DNA from: Butyriboletus loyo
Lineage: Eukaryota > Basidiomycota > Agaricomycetes > Boletales > Boletaceae
NCBI GenBank assembly: GCA_038093515.1
Contig: JBBPSI010000012.1
Span: 124,001 to 188,000 of the forward strand
Length of the DNA: 64,000 nucleotides
Direction: 5' to 3'
The translations under genes were made by a program, and so were the position numbers. A model generated the notes under the pieces. It made no database searches, was not told the DNA's origin, and worked only from the letters and a program-made list of their open reading frames with translations. Positions within the stretch are counted from its first letter, which is position 1. The number at the start of each line of letters is the position of its first letter. Below, piece after piece: positions 1 through 12,802 of this stretch.

Positions 1-1424
1 GCGAATGATCTTGACGGTGCGCTCATCCTTCTTTTGATTGAGCGCCTCGAATTGGCGTTCCTTCTGCCAGTCATTGAGGGAGCCAACGATAACCTGGGAT
101 TGTGGTGACGAGGGGAGGCAGACGAAACAAGGAAATGACCTACAACGATGAGAATTGCGATGATGATCGCGACGCCCTCAACCCAGTCGACAGGTGGTTG
201 GCCAGCAGAAAGCGTCGTGCCGAAATCCTGGAACAGGCCCAGTGCTAATGATACTACAGCAGATATGGATAATAAGACCTAATGTGAATGTGAAGAAATA
301 GGTGTCCCAAAAGCAGAACATTGACGTACTAAAACCTTGTCTTTGAGTGCAAGCCACATCAGGCCGAGGAGAGATGTTGTCGGACGCTGTGGCAGAATAT
401 TTTCTCCGTATACAGCCTTGCGGCCAGCAAAGGATGCAGTGTGAGGGTCAGGTGTTGTGTGCATATTATTACCGCCCACGGTTGATGAGGGGGGCTGGGA
501 GTCGTCTGGGGCGGTCCCGGGGGGCTTGTGTATGTGGTGACCGTGTCTTTGGGAAACGGTTTGCCCTGCACCCAGGTTAACATGAGAGGGACGAGCACCG
601 CGGTGGTCAGGTGGATCAAGAAGTAAACCACGGGTAGGGTGAGTGCCGAGGCCGTCGAGGATGGCAGTGATACCGCCAAGAGCTTGGAGGCCATCGAAGT
701 CTTTTGGATCCAAAAGACTCGCGAGTTGACACGGGTCAAAAGCGAATGGACCAAGGTCAGGTGAAGGTTCCTGCGAGGCACCAGGATTGGAAAGTTGTGC
801 GTCAGAATGAGCGTCACGCCGAAGGTACGCTGAGGGAGGAGGAGCGATATGGTCCGGAAAGGTAGCGTGCAGTTTGGATGAATCGGAGTCCGGATGCGTG
901 TGAGAGGCGGCGATGGTTAGACTAGTGGCGTCCGATTTCGGGCGGCGGATGGGAGGTAGATTAAATGAGTCTGGGTCGTGATCTGCTTGGGTTTCGTCGA
1001 TGGAGCTGTGACCATCATGGGAGCTAGCAAATGTGGTTATGCTACCCTTCCTGCGTTGCGCGTACCTGTCGATAGCAGAGGGAGTGAGGAGCTGGAGAGA
1101 CGACGTTCCGGAACGTTCGTCTGGCTTATTATCTCTCAAGGCGAGGGAGGTTGCAAAATGTACGGAAGATTGAGTTGAGAGGGTGGGAGAAGGCGGATGG
1201 GAGGAGGCGGCGTCATTAGAGGATACAAAGGTAAGGGAGGGGGATGGGGAGCGAGGGAGGTCGACGGAGGAGCGGCGGGTGGAGGAAGGCCGGACTGTGG
1301 GATACGGGGAGAGGAGGTCTGGGGGACTGGTAGCGGGAGGCGGGAGGGCGTCAGCGGCGAGGGAGAGTTTGGAGGAAAGATCGGTGGTGACGATCGCAGG
1401 AATATTGTTGTCGTTGGTGAGCAT
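1..1424 (-). CDS. PMC1: PMC1-type P-type Ca2+-transporting ATPase, N-terminal part (cut by window edge)
   Basis: Pumps Ca2+ out of the cytosol, in fungi mainly into the vacuole. The visible part is three exons: 1424-330, 278-144, and 93-1, which runs off the window in frame. The first about 250 residues are Ser/Pro-rich and probably disordered. Then comes the N-terminal block typical of the family (FAFDPCQLASLLDPKDFDGL), followed by RKAVYGENILPQ and LMWLALKDKVL. Exon 2 encodes the first membrane region (VLLSISAVVSLALGLFQ, then VEGVAIIIAILIVV), and exon 3 carries GSLNDWQKERQF, a hallmark of PMCA/PMC1 pumps. The catalytic DKTGT core lies outside the window. Intron donors are gtacgt and gtaggt. 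A TATATAA-like box lies about 55 bp upstream of the ATG. Family assignment is secure; vacuolar versus plasma-membrane location is inferred. Confidence 0.9.
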
Positions 1425-1477
1425 ATCCGAGTCGGGGACAGGGGAAGGAAGGGAGCCAGGGGAGAGGGAAGAAACGG

Positions 1478-1486
1478 TATATAAGC
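1478..1486 (-). promoter_or_regulatory. TATA-like box upstream of the Ca2+ ATPase gene
   Basis: The plus strand reads gtatataag here, so the minus strand carries CTTATATAC, some 55 bases before the ATPase start codon at 1424. Position and sequence fit a core promoter. There is no experimental support, and TATA-like strings occur by chance in AT-rich stretches. Confidence 0.35.
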
Positions 1487-4400
1487 AGCCAACGCTGAAT
1501 GAACGGCGAGATCTGGATCATCCGAACCAACCAGCTGGCAGGTTCGAATTCGAGCCATTCGCGCGTTTTCGTCCTCGCTGAGCAGAACATTCCACTGGAA
1601 AACACAGCCTCGCTTCCACACAGAAAATCCAAGGCACACCACCGCCACCACGCCCCAAGGCGAGTTCTTTGCCTGGCTTGAAGACACCTACCAGTGCGCG
1701 AGCTCGCAATGCGTGACAGTGGTTGGCGACATCTTTGGGTACGTTTTCGGCTCCGTGTCAGCCAGCGTGCTGTTCATAATACAACAATCTCATCATGTGT
1801 ATTTTTTTGGTCGTCCAGATGCTGGCATGCCACATGCTAGGGAGACATTCTGCTCTACCTTTCGTCCGTCCGTCGTCTCGTCGTGCTCGTCGTAGCCCCC
1901 GTAGCTCTCCACCCAGCCGTGTCGCCAATCTTCACACCTCCCATTTTGGGACGCAAATCACCGCGGCCCGCTATCCTGCGCCTCTACGTCACTTCCCCCA
2001 CCCACCCATTCCCGACCTCCACGCCCTCTTCCCGTGCTTTATTATGTATCCCGAGTATCCCCCAGGCTCCTCCCCCTTTCCTCGTGCACACCGATCTGTT
2101 CCGAGGTGACATCACCATCCGTCTTCCTTCTCAAGAACTGGTCGACCACTTTCTTCCATTCTCGAATCAGCCCCATGGATCAGATAATCAATATATGTTG
2201 ACGAGCATGCGAATGTCCGCAGCTTCTCACCCTTCTTTTCAGCTTCCTTGATTGGGCTCATTTAACCCTCGATAAATCAGGCATTCCGCTCTCCCGTGCC
2301 ACAAGCTGCGTCATTCAGGTAGCCTCGTCTTGTCGGTCAGCACAACATCCCTATCTCTACATCTCTGCACGTGTCTTTGGCTTGCCGGGTATAGTATGAC
2401 GACCACTTCTGATCTTTGACAACACTCCCAATAGTGTCATTTGATTCCTTTCAGTGAATGCGATTTCCTAGTCCCATTCAATTTCAAAACTCCGCCCTGC
2501 CAAGTGTCCGCCACAACTGCGCGATGCAGTTCTGCATACAACCTAGTTTGCGCATTATAAACAAATCGCTCTTGAACCGGTTTGGTTTGTCCCACCGATT
2601 TCACAGGGTGATTGTTTCATGATCCTGCTGGCGCGCTGCTGCGGCACGAACGTCGTAGGGGCGACCGCCCTAACCTTCTATCCCATCTAAGGAGTGTCCA
2701 AATTATCGCATCAGTCGAGGTGATGATTCACACCGATCAATCTTTCCCCCTCGCGATTAAACCCGTTTGCTCGTTCGGTTAGGTTCCGATCCACGCTTAC
2801 AAGGCGTGTTTTGGTCATTATTAACCACGTCGATTATGCTTCCAATGGTTGTACCTGAGGTCTGACATAGTACCTCATTAATACGCCCTCTTCCCAATCG
2901 GTTCAAAGGGGATTTAAGCCAGTAAACACTAGCTCGAGTTATGTTGGCGATCACCAAACTCCTGCGTCAGCCACGGCGCTTTCGGCGACAAATTAGTGCG
3001 CAGCTGCCAAAAGGGGCAAGTCTACTAATCGACATAGCCTGCCGCGGTTCCATGCAGAACATTCCAAGATGCTTTTCAACACGAGCAAGGTTATAATTGT
3101 GTCGACAGAGCCAAACAACCGCTAATACATTGTGGAACATTTCTAGAAAGTGACTCATCTTTATCACGGCGGAAATAAGATTCTCCACCTTCCAAGTATC
3201 CGCCTACCAGAAATCGCAGACCGCTCGAACATTCGTCAATCTCATTGGACGGAGCCTTGGCAAGAAGACTCCTAAGACCCTATGATGGCGCATTCATCTT
3301 GGAGGTAAAGGGCTCAGCATGGAACCCCATTACGAGGCCTATTCAGGCGGATCCACAATCGAGGGTTATGGGATAACAGGCTTTCCCTATCCTAGCGAAA
3401 CAGTTCCATCGAGCCCCAGTACGCATCAAATGAGTAATCTTCGCACAGCAATGACACCGTTTGTGATGTTTTGGCATGTCCAAGTCCGCCATGTTTCTCA
3501 CCCATGATCACCTGCCATTACTGCATCCACCAAGCTCATATGTCCATGCTGGTACTAATCAGTCGAGATCATTATTTGACCAATTAAGTGAGTTCTCATT
3601 TTGGGCCTTCCTTATGGGCGCATGCTTCCAGGATGCTCCTCCAGTCGTTACTATGTCAGTCAACGGTAGTGTCCACTGGAGTATATGAGTCAGATCCGTA
3701 TTATTGCAGCTGGCCCACATCGTCTGCCCACCGCCGGACGCCCAATGTCAAAAAACCACGACGTTGGCGCGACAAACGTGTATGTCATCCCATGGATGAG
3801 GCTATGAACGAGCTGGCACTCGCATTCTGCTACTTACCCGCAGCACTCGGTGCCAACCTGCGGGTATATCCCATCGGGCGGATCTTGAAGCTTGAAAGGC
3901 CAACAAGAGTGGTCGCTCAAAGCTAAATGCTGACGATATGTATGACACCAAAGGTTGGACGCCGCAACACGCCGTCCATGATGGCCCGTGGGTGGCAGCT
4001 TTGAGGTGATCGTGTGTGATACAATCCATTCAAGAGTGCTAGTGATCCCACCATCACATTGTAGACGTGACGTGCCCGTCAAGCATACACAGCCTAACCT
4101 GCGATCAATGCTGAGTGTGAGGGGCTGCAGTTCTCGAAGAACGCCATGGGCATTTGGATGAAAACTGACCGCGCAGAAACATGAAACATGACCTGCCGTT
4201 CGGCGTCCAACACGGTATGAATTCGTTTTTCGACTTGGAACGCCATCGTTCCCCAGAACGAGCACAATGCGAAAAGGAAGTATCAACGTCAACGTCTGTT
4301 TGGCTTTGCACAAAACGGCATGCACATTGCGTTGAGGGAACGTTTGTCACGTTGGTAAAATGGCCGTAGCGGAAAAGAGCCCAGGGCACGACTGCGGGGC

Positions 4401-5384
4401 GAGGTCAAAGCATATATATACAGGTTAATAAGCCAATGGCCGAGAAATGGAGAGCTTGCCATCAAGTTTGGATGGGGTGTTTAAAAAAGACTGGTTCGAA
4501 TGACCTACGCCAAGTCCAAAGGGCCGCCATGTCGCCACCTTTTGGATGTTCTATTTGGAACGGGAAGCCTTGCACACGGGAACAGGCGGGGACAATAAGT
4601 ATGCCTCGAAACGGGGAACAGTCCGACCCAAACCGAACCGGTTTTCGAAGAGAGTCGATGTATAAAAATGGGACTTAATTTTTTTCCGTTGGGACACCAC
4701 AGGAAAAAACGTTTTATCTCGACTGGTACTTAGTAACGTCCGCACTGCGGGGACGTTGCCATAGACAACGTGGTTTCCGTACGGAGGATCTGGGCATCAC
4801 CACCGCCTGCCCGAGAGGCGTTCTGGGACGTCGACCAGTTTGATCACCAAGGACACCGGCTCGTTGGGAAAGCAGTCGAGCTGGTGAAGATCGCTATGGA
4901 AGCGCAAATGACAGTCAACGTTTCAACTCGTAGCCCGATGGGAAGCTCGATACGGGTAGTGCAATAATTATAAGCTTCCGTGCGACGCACCTGAGCGGGA
5001 CACTTCATGAAGGAGTGAGAATGCCACGGCGTTGCCCCCCTGTCGCCCCCACACGTGTGACCCACCGCAATGCGAGGGCAATAATTGCACTTCCATTACA
5101 CTCCCCACGCAAGACTCGTGCAGATCTTATGCAATCCCTGCAAGCGAACGGAACGCCGTGTACACATGGTGACTAGAAGAAATTCTAGAAGAAAAATGAC
5201 CCGGAAAAAGTGTAATAACCTTTCGTCTATACGTTCTAGAAACCTGTCATGCAAGCTTGCGCAAAAAAGGAATAATCATGTAGAAAAGCCAACGAATAGA
5301 TATAGTGGACGAACGGCGGGCTGTATGTAAAACCATCGCCTGCGTTTGTCCCTAAATATACGAAGTCATACCTTCTCTGAAGCT
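1487..5384. other. 3.9 kb region with no recognisable gene
   Basis: Lies between the ATPase promoter and the 3' end of TPS1. Open frames on both strands are short (the longest is about 160 codons, minus strand near 3834-4325) and show no family motif, no convincing splice chain and no transposase or reverse-transcriptase signature. The first part (1500-2200) is C/T-rich on the plus strand and probably holds promoter and leader sequence. I see no terminal repeats, although a decayed mobile element cannot be excluded by eye. Confidence 0.5.
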
Positions 5385-7246
5385 TCATGGTGTGGGGCTT
5401 ACCACCTGCGGGGTAGGTACTCGCCCATTCACCACGTCGCTTCCTGGCTCTTCATCGATTCTTTGAGACAGTTCTGCTTGGCCTTCCTTGTCTATAACAT
5501 CCTGTCTCACTCGGCCCATTTCCCTGATAAAGCTGGATCCCCAGAAAGCCGCGGAGTACTTGTTGACGTATTTGAACAGCTTGCGATGGTTCTCAGCACG
5601 TGTCTCAGCATCCATCGTGACAGCTTCATGAATAGCGTTTGCGACTTGTTGTGAGTCCCACGGGTTGACGACAATGGACCCGTTGAGACTCTGAGCAGCT
5701 CCCGCGAATTCGGAAATGATCATAACGCCCTGGCGAGCTTGTTGACACGCAATGTATTCGTACGACACCTAATGTAGCGTGAACGTCAGTGGACGTTGCA
5801 ACGAAGATCTGCGCGCTTACGAGATTCATTCCATCCCTGGTAGAGGAGACAAGACAGACGTCACTGACAGCGTAGAGGGCACAAAGTTCGTCAAATGCCA
5901 AGCTCTTGTGCATGAAATGGATGGGCATAAACTCCACTGTCCCAAAACGACCATTAATGCGTCCAACCAACTCGTTCACCGTCGACCGCAAGTTCTGATA
6001 CTCCTCGACGTCTTGACGGGAGGGAACGGCGAGTTGTACCAACACCACCTTCAGAAACGTTAATCTCATCCATGGTCTTGGGGACGCGAATGCTCACCTT
6101 TCCGATCCACTCTGGATGCTGTGTGAGGAAAAGCTCGAGTGCGTGCAACTTCTGGGGGACACCCTTGATGTAGTCGAGGCGGTCAACACCAACGATGAGC
6201 TTCACACCCGCAAATCGCTGCTCCAACTGAGCGATGCGTGACTTTACTGAGTCTTTCGTCAGGTTCTATTTTGATCCTTGCTCAGCGAGGAATCCAATAC
6301 GACGACGTGTAGAAACCCTCACCTCGATAAAGGAGCCAGGTTCAATGCCGATGGGGAATGTGCCAACATGTGCCAAGCGCCCCTCAAATTCGACGCCATT
6401 GGGCATTGTCGGCAAGCCGAGGATGCGCGTGCATGACGATAAGAAATGACGTGCATAGTCATACGTATGGAACCCAATGAGGTCGCAAAAGAGTATACCG
6501 AGGAGGATTTCGCGGCGAACGGGAAGGATCCTGAGCGCTTGTCAGTACATCGGATCGGATACCGGACCAGACGCGCACCTATAAATCTCACTGCTTGGGA
6601 AAGGGGTGTGCAAGAAGAAGCCGATTTTGACGCCGGGAATCTTGTCCGTGTTGGTCGAGAAGCTTTCCTCGAACCCTTCCGTAATCTTGGACAGTTCTCG
6701 TTTCTGCCAGTCTCCGCTCGCTGAACCGTCGACAAGTCCCCGGAGGATCATGGGAAGGAGCATGAGATGATAGTCTTGCACCCAAACCATTGCACCGGGA
6801 GTAATCTGTGAGCGGACTACCTCTGCGAACTGCAGATTGGCTTGGCGATAGGCCATCCAGTTTTCCTCATCGAAATTCATCTCGCCGGGGTGATAGTGGA
6901 AAAGTGGCCATAGGATGGAGTTGGAGAAACCATTGTAGTGGCGGTCAGCGACGTCATCGTCGAGGTAGACGGCATGGCAAGAGTATTCGTCCATGAGCCG
7001 CTTGTCGACATATTGACGATCCTTTGGAGGGATGAAGAAGCCCGGCCAACCGATCCATGTAAAGTTCAGCGACTTCTTGAACCCGGAGAGGGCGGACACA
7101 AGTCCACCCGAGGACATCTTGAAGTGATATTCGCCTGAAGCATCCTTGGTAATTGTAATAGGAAGCCGGTTGGAGACGACAATGAGATGGTTGCCTTCCA
7201 TGTCGGCGAGGTTGGACGAGAGGTGAGGGAAGAGTGAAGATGGCAT
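5385..7246 (-). CDS. TPS1: Alpha,alpha-trehalose-phosphate synthase (UDP-forming)
   Basis: Makes trehalose-6-phosphate from UDP-glucose and glucose-6-phosphate in the cytosol, the first step of trehalose synthesis. It is a GT20 enzyme. Five exons: 7246-6579, 6530-6323, 6265-6098, 6048-5821 and 5768-5385, with phases that join to 551 residues. Recognisable blocks in order are VVSNRLPITI with the downstream GG loop (SSGGLVSAL), WIGWPG, HYHPGEMNF, WVQDYHLMLLP, GFFLHTPFPSSEIYR, LIGFHTYDYARHFLS, GVDRLDYIKGVPQKL, FMHKSLAFDELCALY, STRDGMNLVSYEYIACQ and SEFAGAAQSL. There is no trehalose-phosphatase domain, so this is the TPS1 subunit and not TPS2. The tail after about residue 500 is low in complexity and not conserved in my memory of the family. 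The next gene upstream, P0, is on the same strand about 550 bp away. Confidence 0.96.
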
Positions 7247-7798
7247 AACAGGACAGTCTCGGGTTTATAAGAACTACGAGTTAGAGTAGCGGTCTACGAA
7301 AATCATGCAAGAGAACCAGATAAGGAAGATTATCGGATCTGACTGGAACGCGAGGTGCGAAGAAGTTTGGGAGACCGACGAACTCGAACGTTTCACCGTT
7401 GCAAACGTGCTAGTAGTAGCTCCAGTGTCCGGACACACAAAAGGGAGTCAGCAAGGGCGTTTTCCGTACGTTCAAGAGTCTGAACCGAGGCTCTCTTCAA
7501 GGAAATGGTTCCTCGGATGGCAGTGAGTACCGCCGCCTGACAAAGTGCGGCCGGACCACTGGACCAGTTGCGTTCCGTGCACCCACTGTTTCCCGTCCAA
7601 CACCGACTAGGGATGTGTCGGCACAGCTCAGTCCTCTATCCCGAGATACTCCATTTGTCGACAAAAGTGGAATTTAGAGCGGACCCGAAGTCTCCCCCTC
7701 AAGCATCAATCAGACAAATCCCGAATGCACGATGCTTTTCATTATTCTGCATTACATATAGTGCACAGCGGGGACGGTAAGTGACATACGTGTCGTGA
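7247..7798. promoter_or_regulatory. Intergenic region holding the TPS1 promoter and the P0 3' flank
   Basis: No coding frame is supported here. The segment must contain the TPS1 promoter and the P0 terminator region. One CCCCT string, the core of the fungal stress-response element, occurs near 7693. A single 5-bp match is weak evidence. I mention it only because trehalose synthesis is commonly stress-induced in fungi. Confidence 0.3.
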
Positions 7799-8998
7799 TC
7801 AGTCGAAGAGACCGAAGCCCTGGACAATCTCTCAGTCGAGCATACGGTGCGTGGTCGAATTGGCTTACCATGTCATCATCAGATTCCTCCTTCTCCTCGG
7901 CCTTCTCTTCAGCCTTGGATTCCTCAGCGGCAGCAGCCGGAGCAGCGGACTCTGCCGGAGCAGGAACGGCAGCAGCGAATGCCTCTGGGTTTTCCAAGAA
8001 TGCTTTAGCCTAAGTAACGAAAGTTAGAAAAAGAATAGTTCATTCGAGATGGGAATAAATTCAGAGAAAAAAATGAGAGATGCATCGTAAAGTTCAGCAT
8101 TTTCAGTGTGATAATGTGTTGAGAGCATCACAAGTAGCCGGAAAATAACGTGTAACTGACCTTTTCAGAGCCCTCAAAGGTGTATTCAGTGGCCAGCGAA
8201 ACAGCAATAAGGTTCTTGTACGAGTTGACAAGAGAGTGGAGGACGGAGACAATCGTCGGGTACCGGAGGGCGAGCGAAATGCATGCAATTGTCTTGACAC
8301 CGGACAAGAATCGGTCGATAAGCTCCTTTTCGTCGATGTCGAGGACCGAGGGAGCAAAGACATTCCCAGAGTCAAAGATCTGAACCACGGTCATACCATA
8401 GGTGAAGGGAGAGATATTCAGCATGTTCAAGAGAGTAGCCTCGGATGGTCCGACACGACTACCAGCAGTGACCACTTGAACATCTGACACAATTTCGATG
8501 GTACCACGGGCAATTTTTGTGGGAATACCGAGAGCCTGGAAAAAAGACGTCTTTCCAGGTTCCATACCGGTGTTGCCGGCGGGGACAAAGACATCCTTGG
8601 GGGCATAAGCACCTGCACGGGCAGGGGCGGCAACCTTGTTGGCGACGATGATATCGCGGACTTCCTTGAGCTCGCAAGAAGTAAAAACGAAGCCGATGTT
8701 TCCCTTGACGTGTGGGAGGAGCCTCTCGAACTGAGGGAACTCGGAGAGAATGGAACGGAGGGCGCGGCGGACCATTGTGTTCTTACCCATCAGGACGGTA
8801 CCCTTTCCACGGAGGGCGGTACGGATCTGGTGCATCTGGTTCGAACCGACATTGTCGACATTGACCAAGAAGATAGAAGCTGAATGGCTGGAGTCGGTAA
8901 ACTCTGGGGTGAGAGATGTTATGGCACGCACGATATTTGGCGATAAGGTCCTTCAACTTTATGAAGTAAAGTTCCTTTTGTGCGCGAGTGGCACCCAT
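7799..8998 (-). CDS. RPP0: 60S acidic ribosomal protein P0 (uL10)
   Basis: Forms the base of the ribosomal GTPase stalk and binds the P1/P2 dimers and 28S rRNA. Four exons: 8998-8932, 8879-8161, 8009-7869 and 7819-7799, which total 948 nt and 315 residues, the normal size for fungal P0. The start [15 protein letters not shown] joins across intron 1 to [14 protein letters not shown], with a proline codon split by the intron. Later blocks include [36 protein letters not shown] and [12 protein letters not shown]. The C-terminus is an Ala-rich hinge, then an acidic run, then GFGLFD, the stalk tail that contacts elongation factors. The last exon is only 21 nt and encodes just that tail plus the stop. 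Identification is certain; exon borders are confirmed by frame and conservation. Confidence 0.97.
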
Positions 8999-9460
8999 CG
9001 TTATGTATCGTTACTGGACACGTTACTGAGGACAAAGTGCTGGTATCGGTGTGCGCATGACTCACGTATTCGGTACAGGTGATTTTGAGCGGATGACTAG
9101 TGCCTCCCGATTGACCTCTGTGGAGACGAGTGAGCCAAATGACATTCTGTGAAGCTGCTGAACATATACCAGCAGTGCCAACGGATTTTTCAAGGCGACT
9201 GGTTAGGGATATGAAGTTGTATACTCCTCGATTACTTACAAGGTTTGGGAGTCGATGGCAGCCGGGAATTGCCGTGCAAGTTATTAGATAAGGTTGAATC
9301 CCCGACGGCTGTGTTTGTGTTTGGTGGTGCTTGTCTGTGACACGTGACTCTGTGTTTTCCAATTTGTTCGCGCCTTGACCGTCTGCGTTTTAGCAGTTTT
9401 GTTGATGACATGGAATGTTGCGATGGTGTCTGTCGACCGTCCGAGCCCTTGGCGGCGGTC
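8999..9460. promoter_or_regulatory. Divergent promoter region between RPP0 and the PPR-like gene
   Basis: No supported coding sequence. It contains the 5' leader and promoter of the highly expressed P0 gene (minus) and of the PPR-like gene (plus). I did not recognise a specific element. Confidence 0.4.
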
Positions 9461-12400
9461 ATGACAGCAATCCGAGGCGAGTGTAACTGTCTTGTTTTTG
9501 TTGAAACCTAACCATATTCCAGATTGTCCTGCTGTTTCAGCCCTCGCACGTCGCGACTTTCAGGATCCCGGTTCAGTCGCGCATATGCTGACGCGGCAGT
9601 CCCTGTAGTAGAATTGGACGTTCCTTCATCGTCTACAGAATCACACGTCACTGGCCTTCAAGATGCGTTGCCTTCGCCCTTCAGGTCCTCTACGAGCCTC
9701 TTGAAAGATTCCCACCCTGGAAAAGCCGCATGCCTTTGGACCAGTCATTCTGTCATCGACACTTTGCGGCGGTTTCTATCTTCAGAAAACGTTACATCGG
9801 ATCACCCTCTTATTTATTCACCAACCACTCTTCGCGCGCTGTACTACCGCGCGGAGTCGAGGAACCAGCTTGAAATGCTGGATTCCAAGATGCTCTCCCT
9901 CTTAATAGGCTTGTTTGGATCGTTATCCATCGATCCTCGCATATCTGTTGTACATAGAATCCCTCTGGCATCTCGTCTCTTGACGATGTCTACGCACAGG
10001 ACCCACTGGGCTTTCGTCCTGAAAGTAGGAAAATACAAGTTAGCAAAGGGAATGACCCTTCAGGATTCTGATCGGTTCTGGCTGATGTGTGCTGAACTCG
10101 CAGTCCAAGCTAAGCCTTTAGAACGTGAGTTTCTCTTTCCTTGATTATGCCAAATGCTACATGCAAACACTACAGCTCTTTCGGACGATGCTTACAGCGC
10201 CATTCTGCGTGCGCGTACGCACTACCACATCATTCGTCGTCATTCCCGTCGCTCCGAGGTACACACTTACTACCTCGAGGCCCTCTTAGCTATTCAAGAT
10301 CCCCGTCTTCTTGACTTTGCCGCTTACGATCTTTCCTTCCTTCTACGGACTCACCGCATATATCTCCCGCGGTTACAACGCCTACTTTATCGCTTGGTTA
10401 TTCAACACGGGGAATGTTTGTCGACCCGATCACAAGAGGCCATCCTTGCTGTGCTTTGGAGTCGTGCTTGTCAGGTAACCGATGGGACCTCCGACCTCGT
10501 CCCTGAAAACGGCCTATCCGACATGGCGTTGGGTGATTGTTTTTTGGATGCGACAGCAATAGCTCGCTCCCTTTCTGCCACCTTGTTCGGCTTCGCTGGC
10601 CACTTTCCCAACGACAAATCAGGGAACTCGTTCGGTCACCTTTTCACCGTTTTCTCCCCGGTGCATGCGCTTCCTCTGCGTTGGAGTTCGCTGATTTTGT
10701 TCTCCATATTCAACTCCTATGAGGTGCTGCACGTTAAAGGAACCCACTGGACCAGCGATCATGCGATGCCTCGAGTAACGTCGTGTTGGCAAGTCATTTT
10801 TGGCCTTGCCACCGTAGAAAAAATATCGCAAGAATTGTCCTCAGCGCTCCCAATACAATCCACATGTACAAAGGGAGTCCTGGAAACAACACGCAGTTTG
10901 TACCAGCTGTGGGTGACGATTACGAAATCATGCCAGGTGTCTCGAGATCTCGCGTGTGCGATTGGCACATCCTTTTTCAGGATAGCAAGCGTTCTAACAG
11001 ATGCGACCTTGTTCTTCGAATGTCAAGAACTTTATCGTGCGGAAAACAGTTTGGAAGGTCCTCGGACATTGGTGCAAAAACTCATTGCCGCTCAATACAT
11101 TGCAGCGGCAGTGCGTGTCCAGGGACCGCTCCAAGACGTGGTGCTCACAGCGTTAGAGGTTTTCTCTTCAGACTTGAGGCAGCGGCACCAGGTCCTCGCC
11201 TCTGCCGTGGAAGCTCTCGCACCTATAGATGCGTCCCTCGCCCACACGCTCTTCACCCTCGGGCAAGGGAAGGAGATGGACCCTGATCTGGGAGTAATTC
11301 GTACCCTTGCCATGTCTTTTGCTCAGCGCGGGGCACTCCGCCAAGCTCTCCCCTTCCTCAATGACGGTCGTTTTTCTCTGGAAAACCGAGGAATTATCGT
11401 TTCCGCGATCGCGCGGAGTCTTAGGGAGAACCCACGAACTCGTCACCCCCAGAGTGTCTTTGTTGCCATTGCCGACGAACTTGCAGCCTTGTACGATTCG
11501 CACGTCCCCCCTGAACACTTTCGAGGGCATCTTGAACAGCTGTTTGTTGTTTTAGCCCAGCATGGCAGCGGCAGTCAGTTGTTCCCTGTGGTGCTTTCTA
11601 TCTTCAGAAGGTTGCCCAGTTATTTTCAGTCACGATTCTTTGACCGGTATTGCCGTGTGTTACTACGACACAAGCAATTTGCCACTGCTAGCAAGCTCCT
11701 TGATGCTATCGCTGCCATACATCCTAAAATTGCTCGATCTCTGTGCATTCTCACAGATCGAATCGCTATGCAAACCAAGGTATTCCGGGCGTTCAAACGA
11801 ATTACCCCTCTCCGCGGGCCAATGTCGCTTAGACTATCTTCTCGTCTGCGGCATTGTCCCTATGCAGGGCCACCACTTGAACGTTCGCTTCAAGAGCTTT
11901 TGAAATCAGGACGACTTCTTGCCGCCAAACAGATATTTACTTGCGCAGCCGTTACAATTCCCTCCGCACGCTCCACCGTCTTGGGCAACATTCTTCTGCA
12001 TGGTGTGTCTCGTCAACCCACGCCACGTAACGGAAGACGTGTCCGCAAGGTGCTCGCACTGCTGGAAAGCCTTGTTAAGCACCACGGATTTCGGCCCGAC
12101 CGAGTGACGGCCAACATATTGATCAAGGTTATGATCAACTGGCGGTCGGCGTTCGATTCCCCACGGCTTCGCGAATCGTTTGATCAGCTCGTTAGGAATG
12201 GGTATCCTGCTGCGGACTACTCGCCCCTGCATCCACCATTCGGCACACGACAGACGCAGTTCTCGGTTTCATCTGGCGTTTCAAAGGTTTCGTCCTTTGT
12301 TTCGTTTGAGAAACATTCGAAGCCATTGTTCAAGATGTTCATCGAGGCATTCTATGTGTGCAATGATGTGGAGGCTGCGAGAAAGGTGGTGGGGATACTT

Positions 12401-12526
12401 AAGGTGGAGGAGTACAAGAACGCCAGGGTAAAGGAAGCGAGGCAGAGAGCAAGAACGAGGGGCAGGATCAAAGCAGCTCGGAGGACTGTGATTTCGCTAG
12501 ACGCCACTGCACCTTCAATTGATTGA
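9461..12526 (+). CDS. PPR-like helical-repeat protein, probably mitochondrial
   Basis: Predicted exons are 9461-9480, 9523-10124 and 10176-12526. The last border is firm: frame is kept through ..KPLE-P-LSDDAYS with a 51-nt intron. The first is tentative: an in-frame stop lies at 9509, and ATG at 9461 joined over a 42-nt intron gives MTAIRGELSCCFSPRTSRL. An in-frame ATG further upstream is also possible. The N-terminus is rich in Ser, Arg and Ala with few acids, like a mitochondrial presequence. The long middle is helical with many Leu and Arg. Near the C-terminus, HHGFRPDRVTANILIKVMI matches the end-and-start pattern of pentatricopeptide repeats, and EAFYVCNDVEAARKVVGILK looks like another repeat. 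PPR proteins bind organellar RNA, but this one's target is unknown. The C-terminus is strongly basic. Confidence 0.75.
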
Positions 12527-12802
12527 CGTGTTTGCCGAGGGGAATTCTGTAAATCTCGCAGGCTGTCAGGTCGGTTTCAAAATGATTCGCAGCGTTCAGC
12601 CTCGCCGAACTGTACGCTGCAGTTCAACGCGTGTTGCATTATGTTCCCCCGAGTCGTCGACGGGCGCATCAAGTAAATCTCTGACAATTCAAGCTCCAGA
12701 ATGCGTTTGACTGGCGCTGGGATCATTCAAGCCTTTTGATGGCCTTGAACCTTGCCTGGCCAAGATTCGACCCGGACATGCATTCCTCTCGTCGATGGCG
12801 GT

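Noticed and set aside
3834..4325. Open frame of 163 codons on the minus strand
   Set aside because: No family motif, composition unlike a protein (many Cys, His and Arg mixed evenly), overlapping frames on both strands, and no splice partners.
5183..5241. Two TTCTAGAA palindromes, resembling heat-shock element halves
   Set aside because: They lie downstream of the TPS1 stop and not in a promoter. Each has only two units, so chance is a sufficient explanation.
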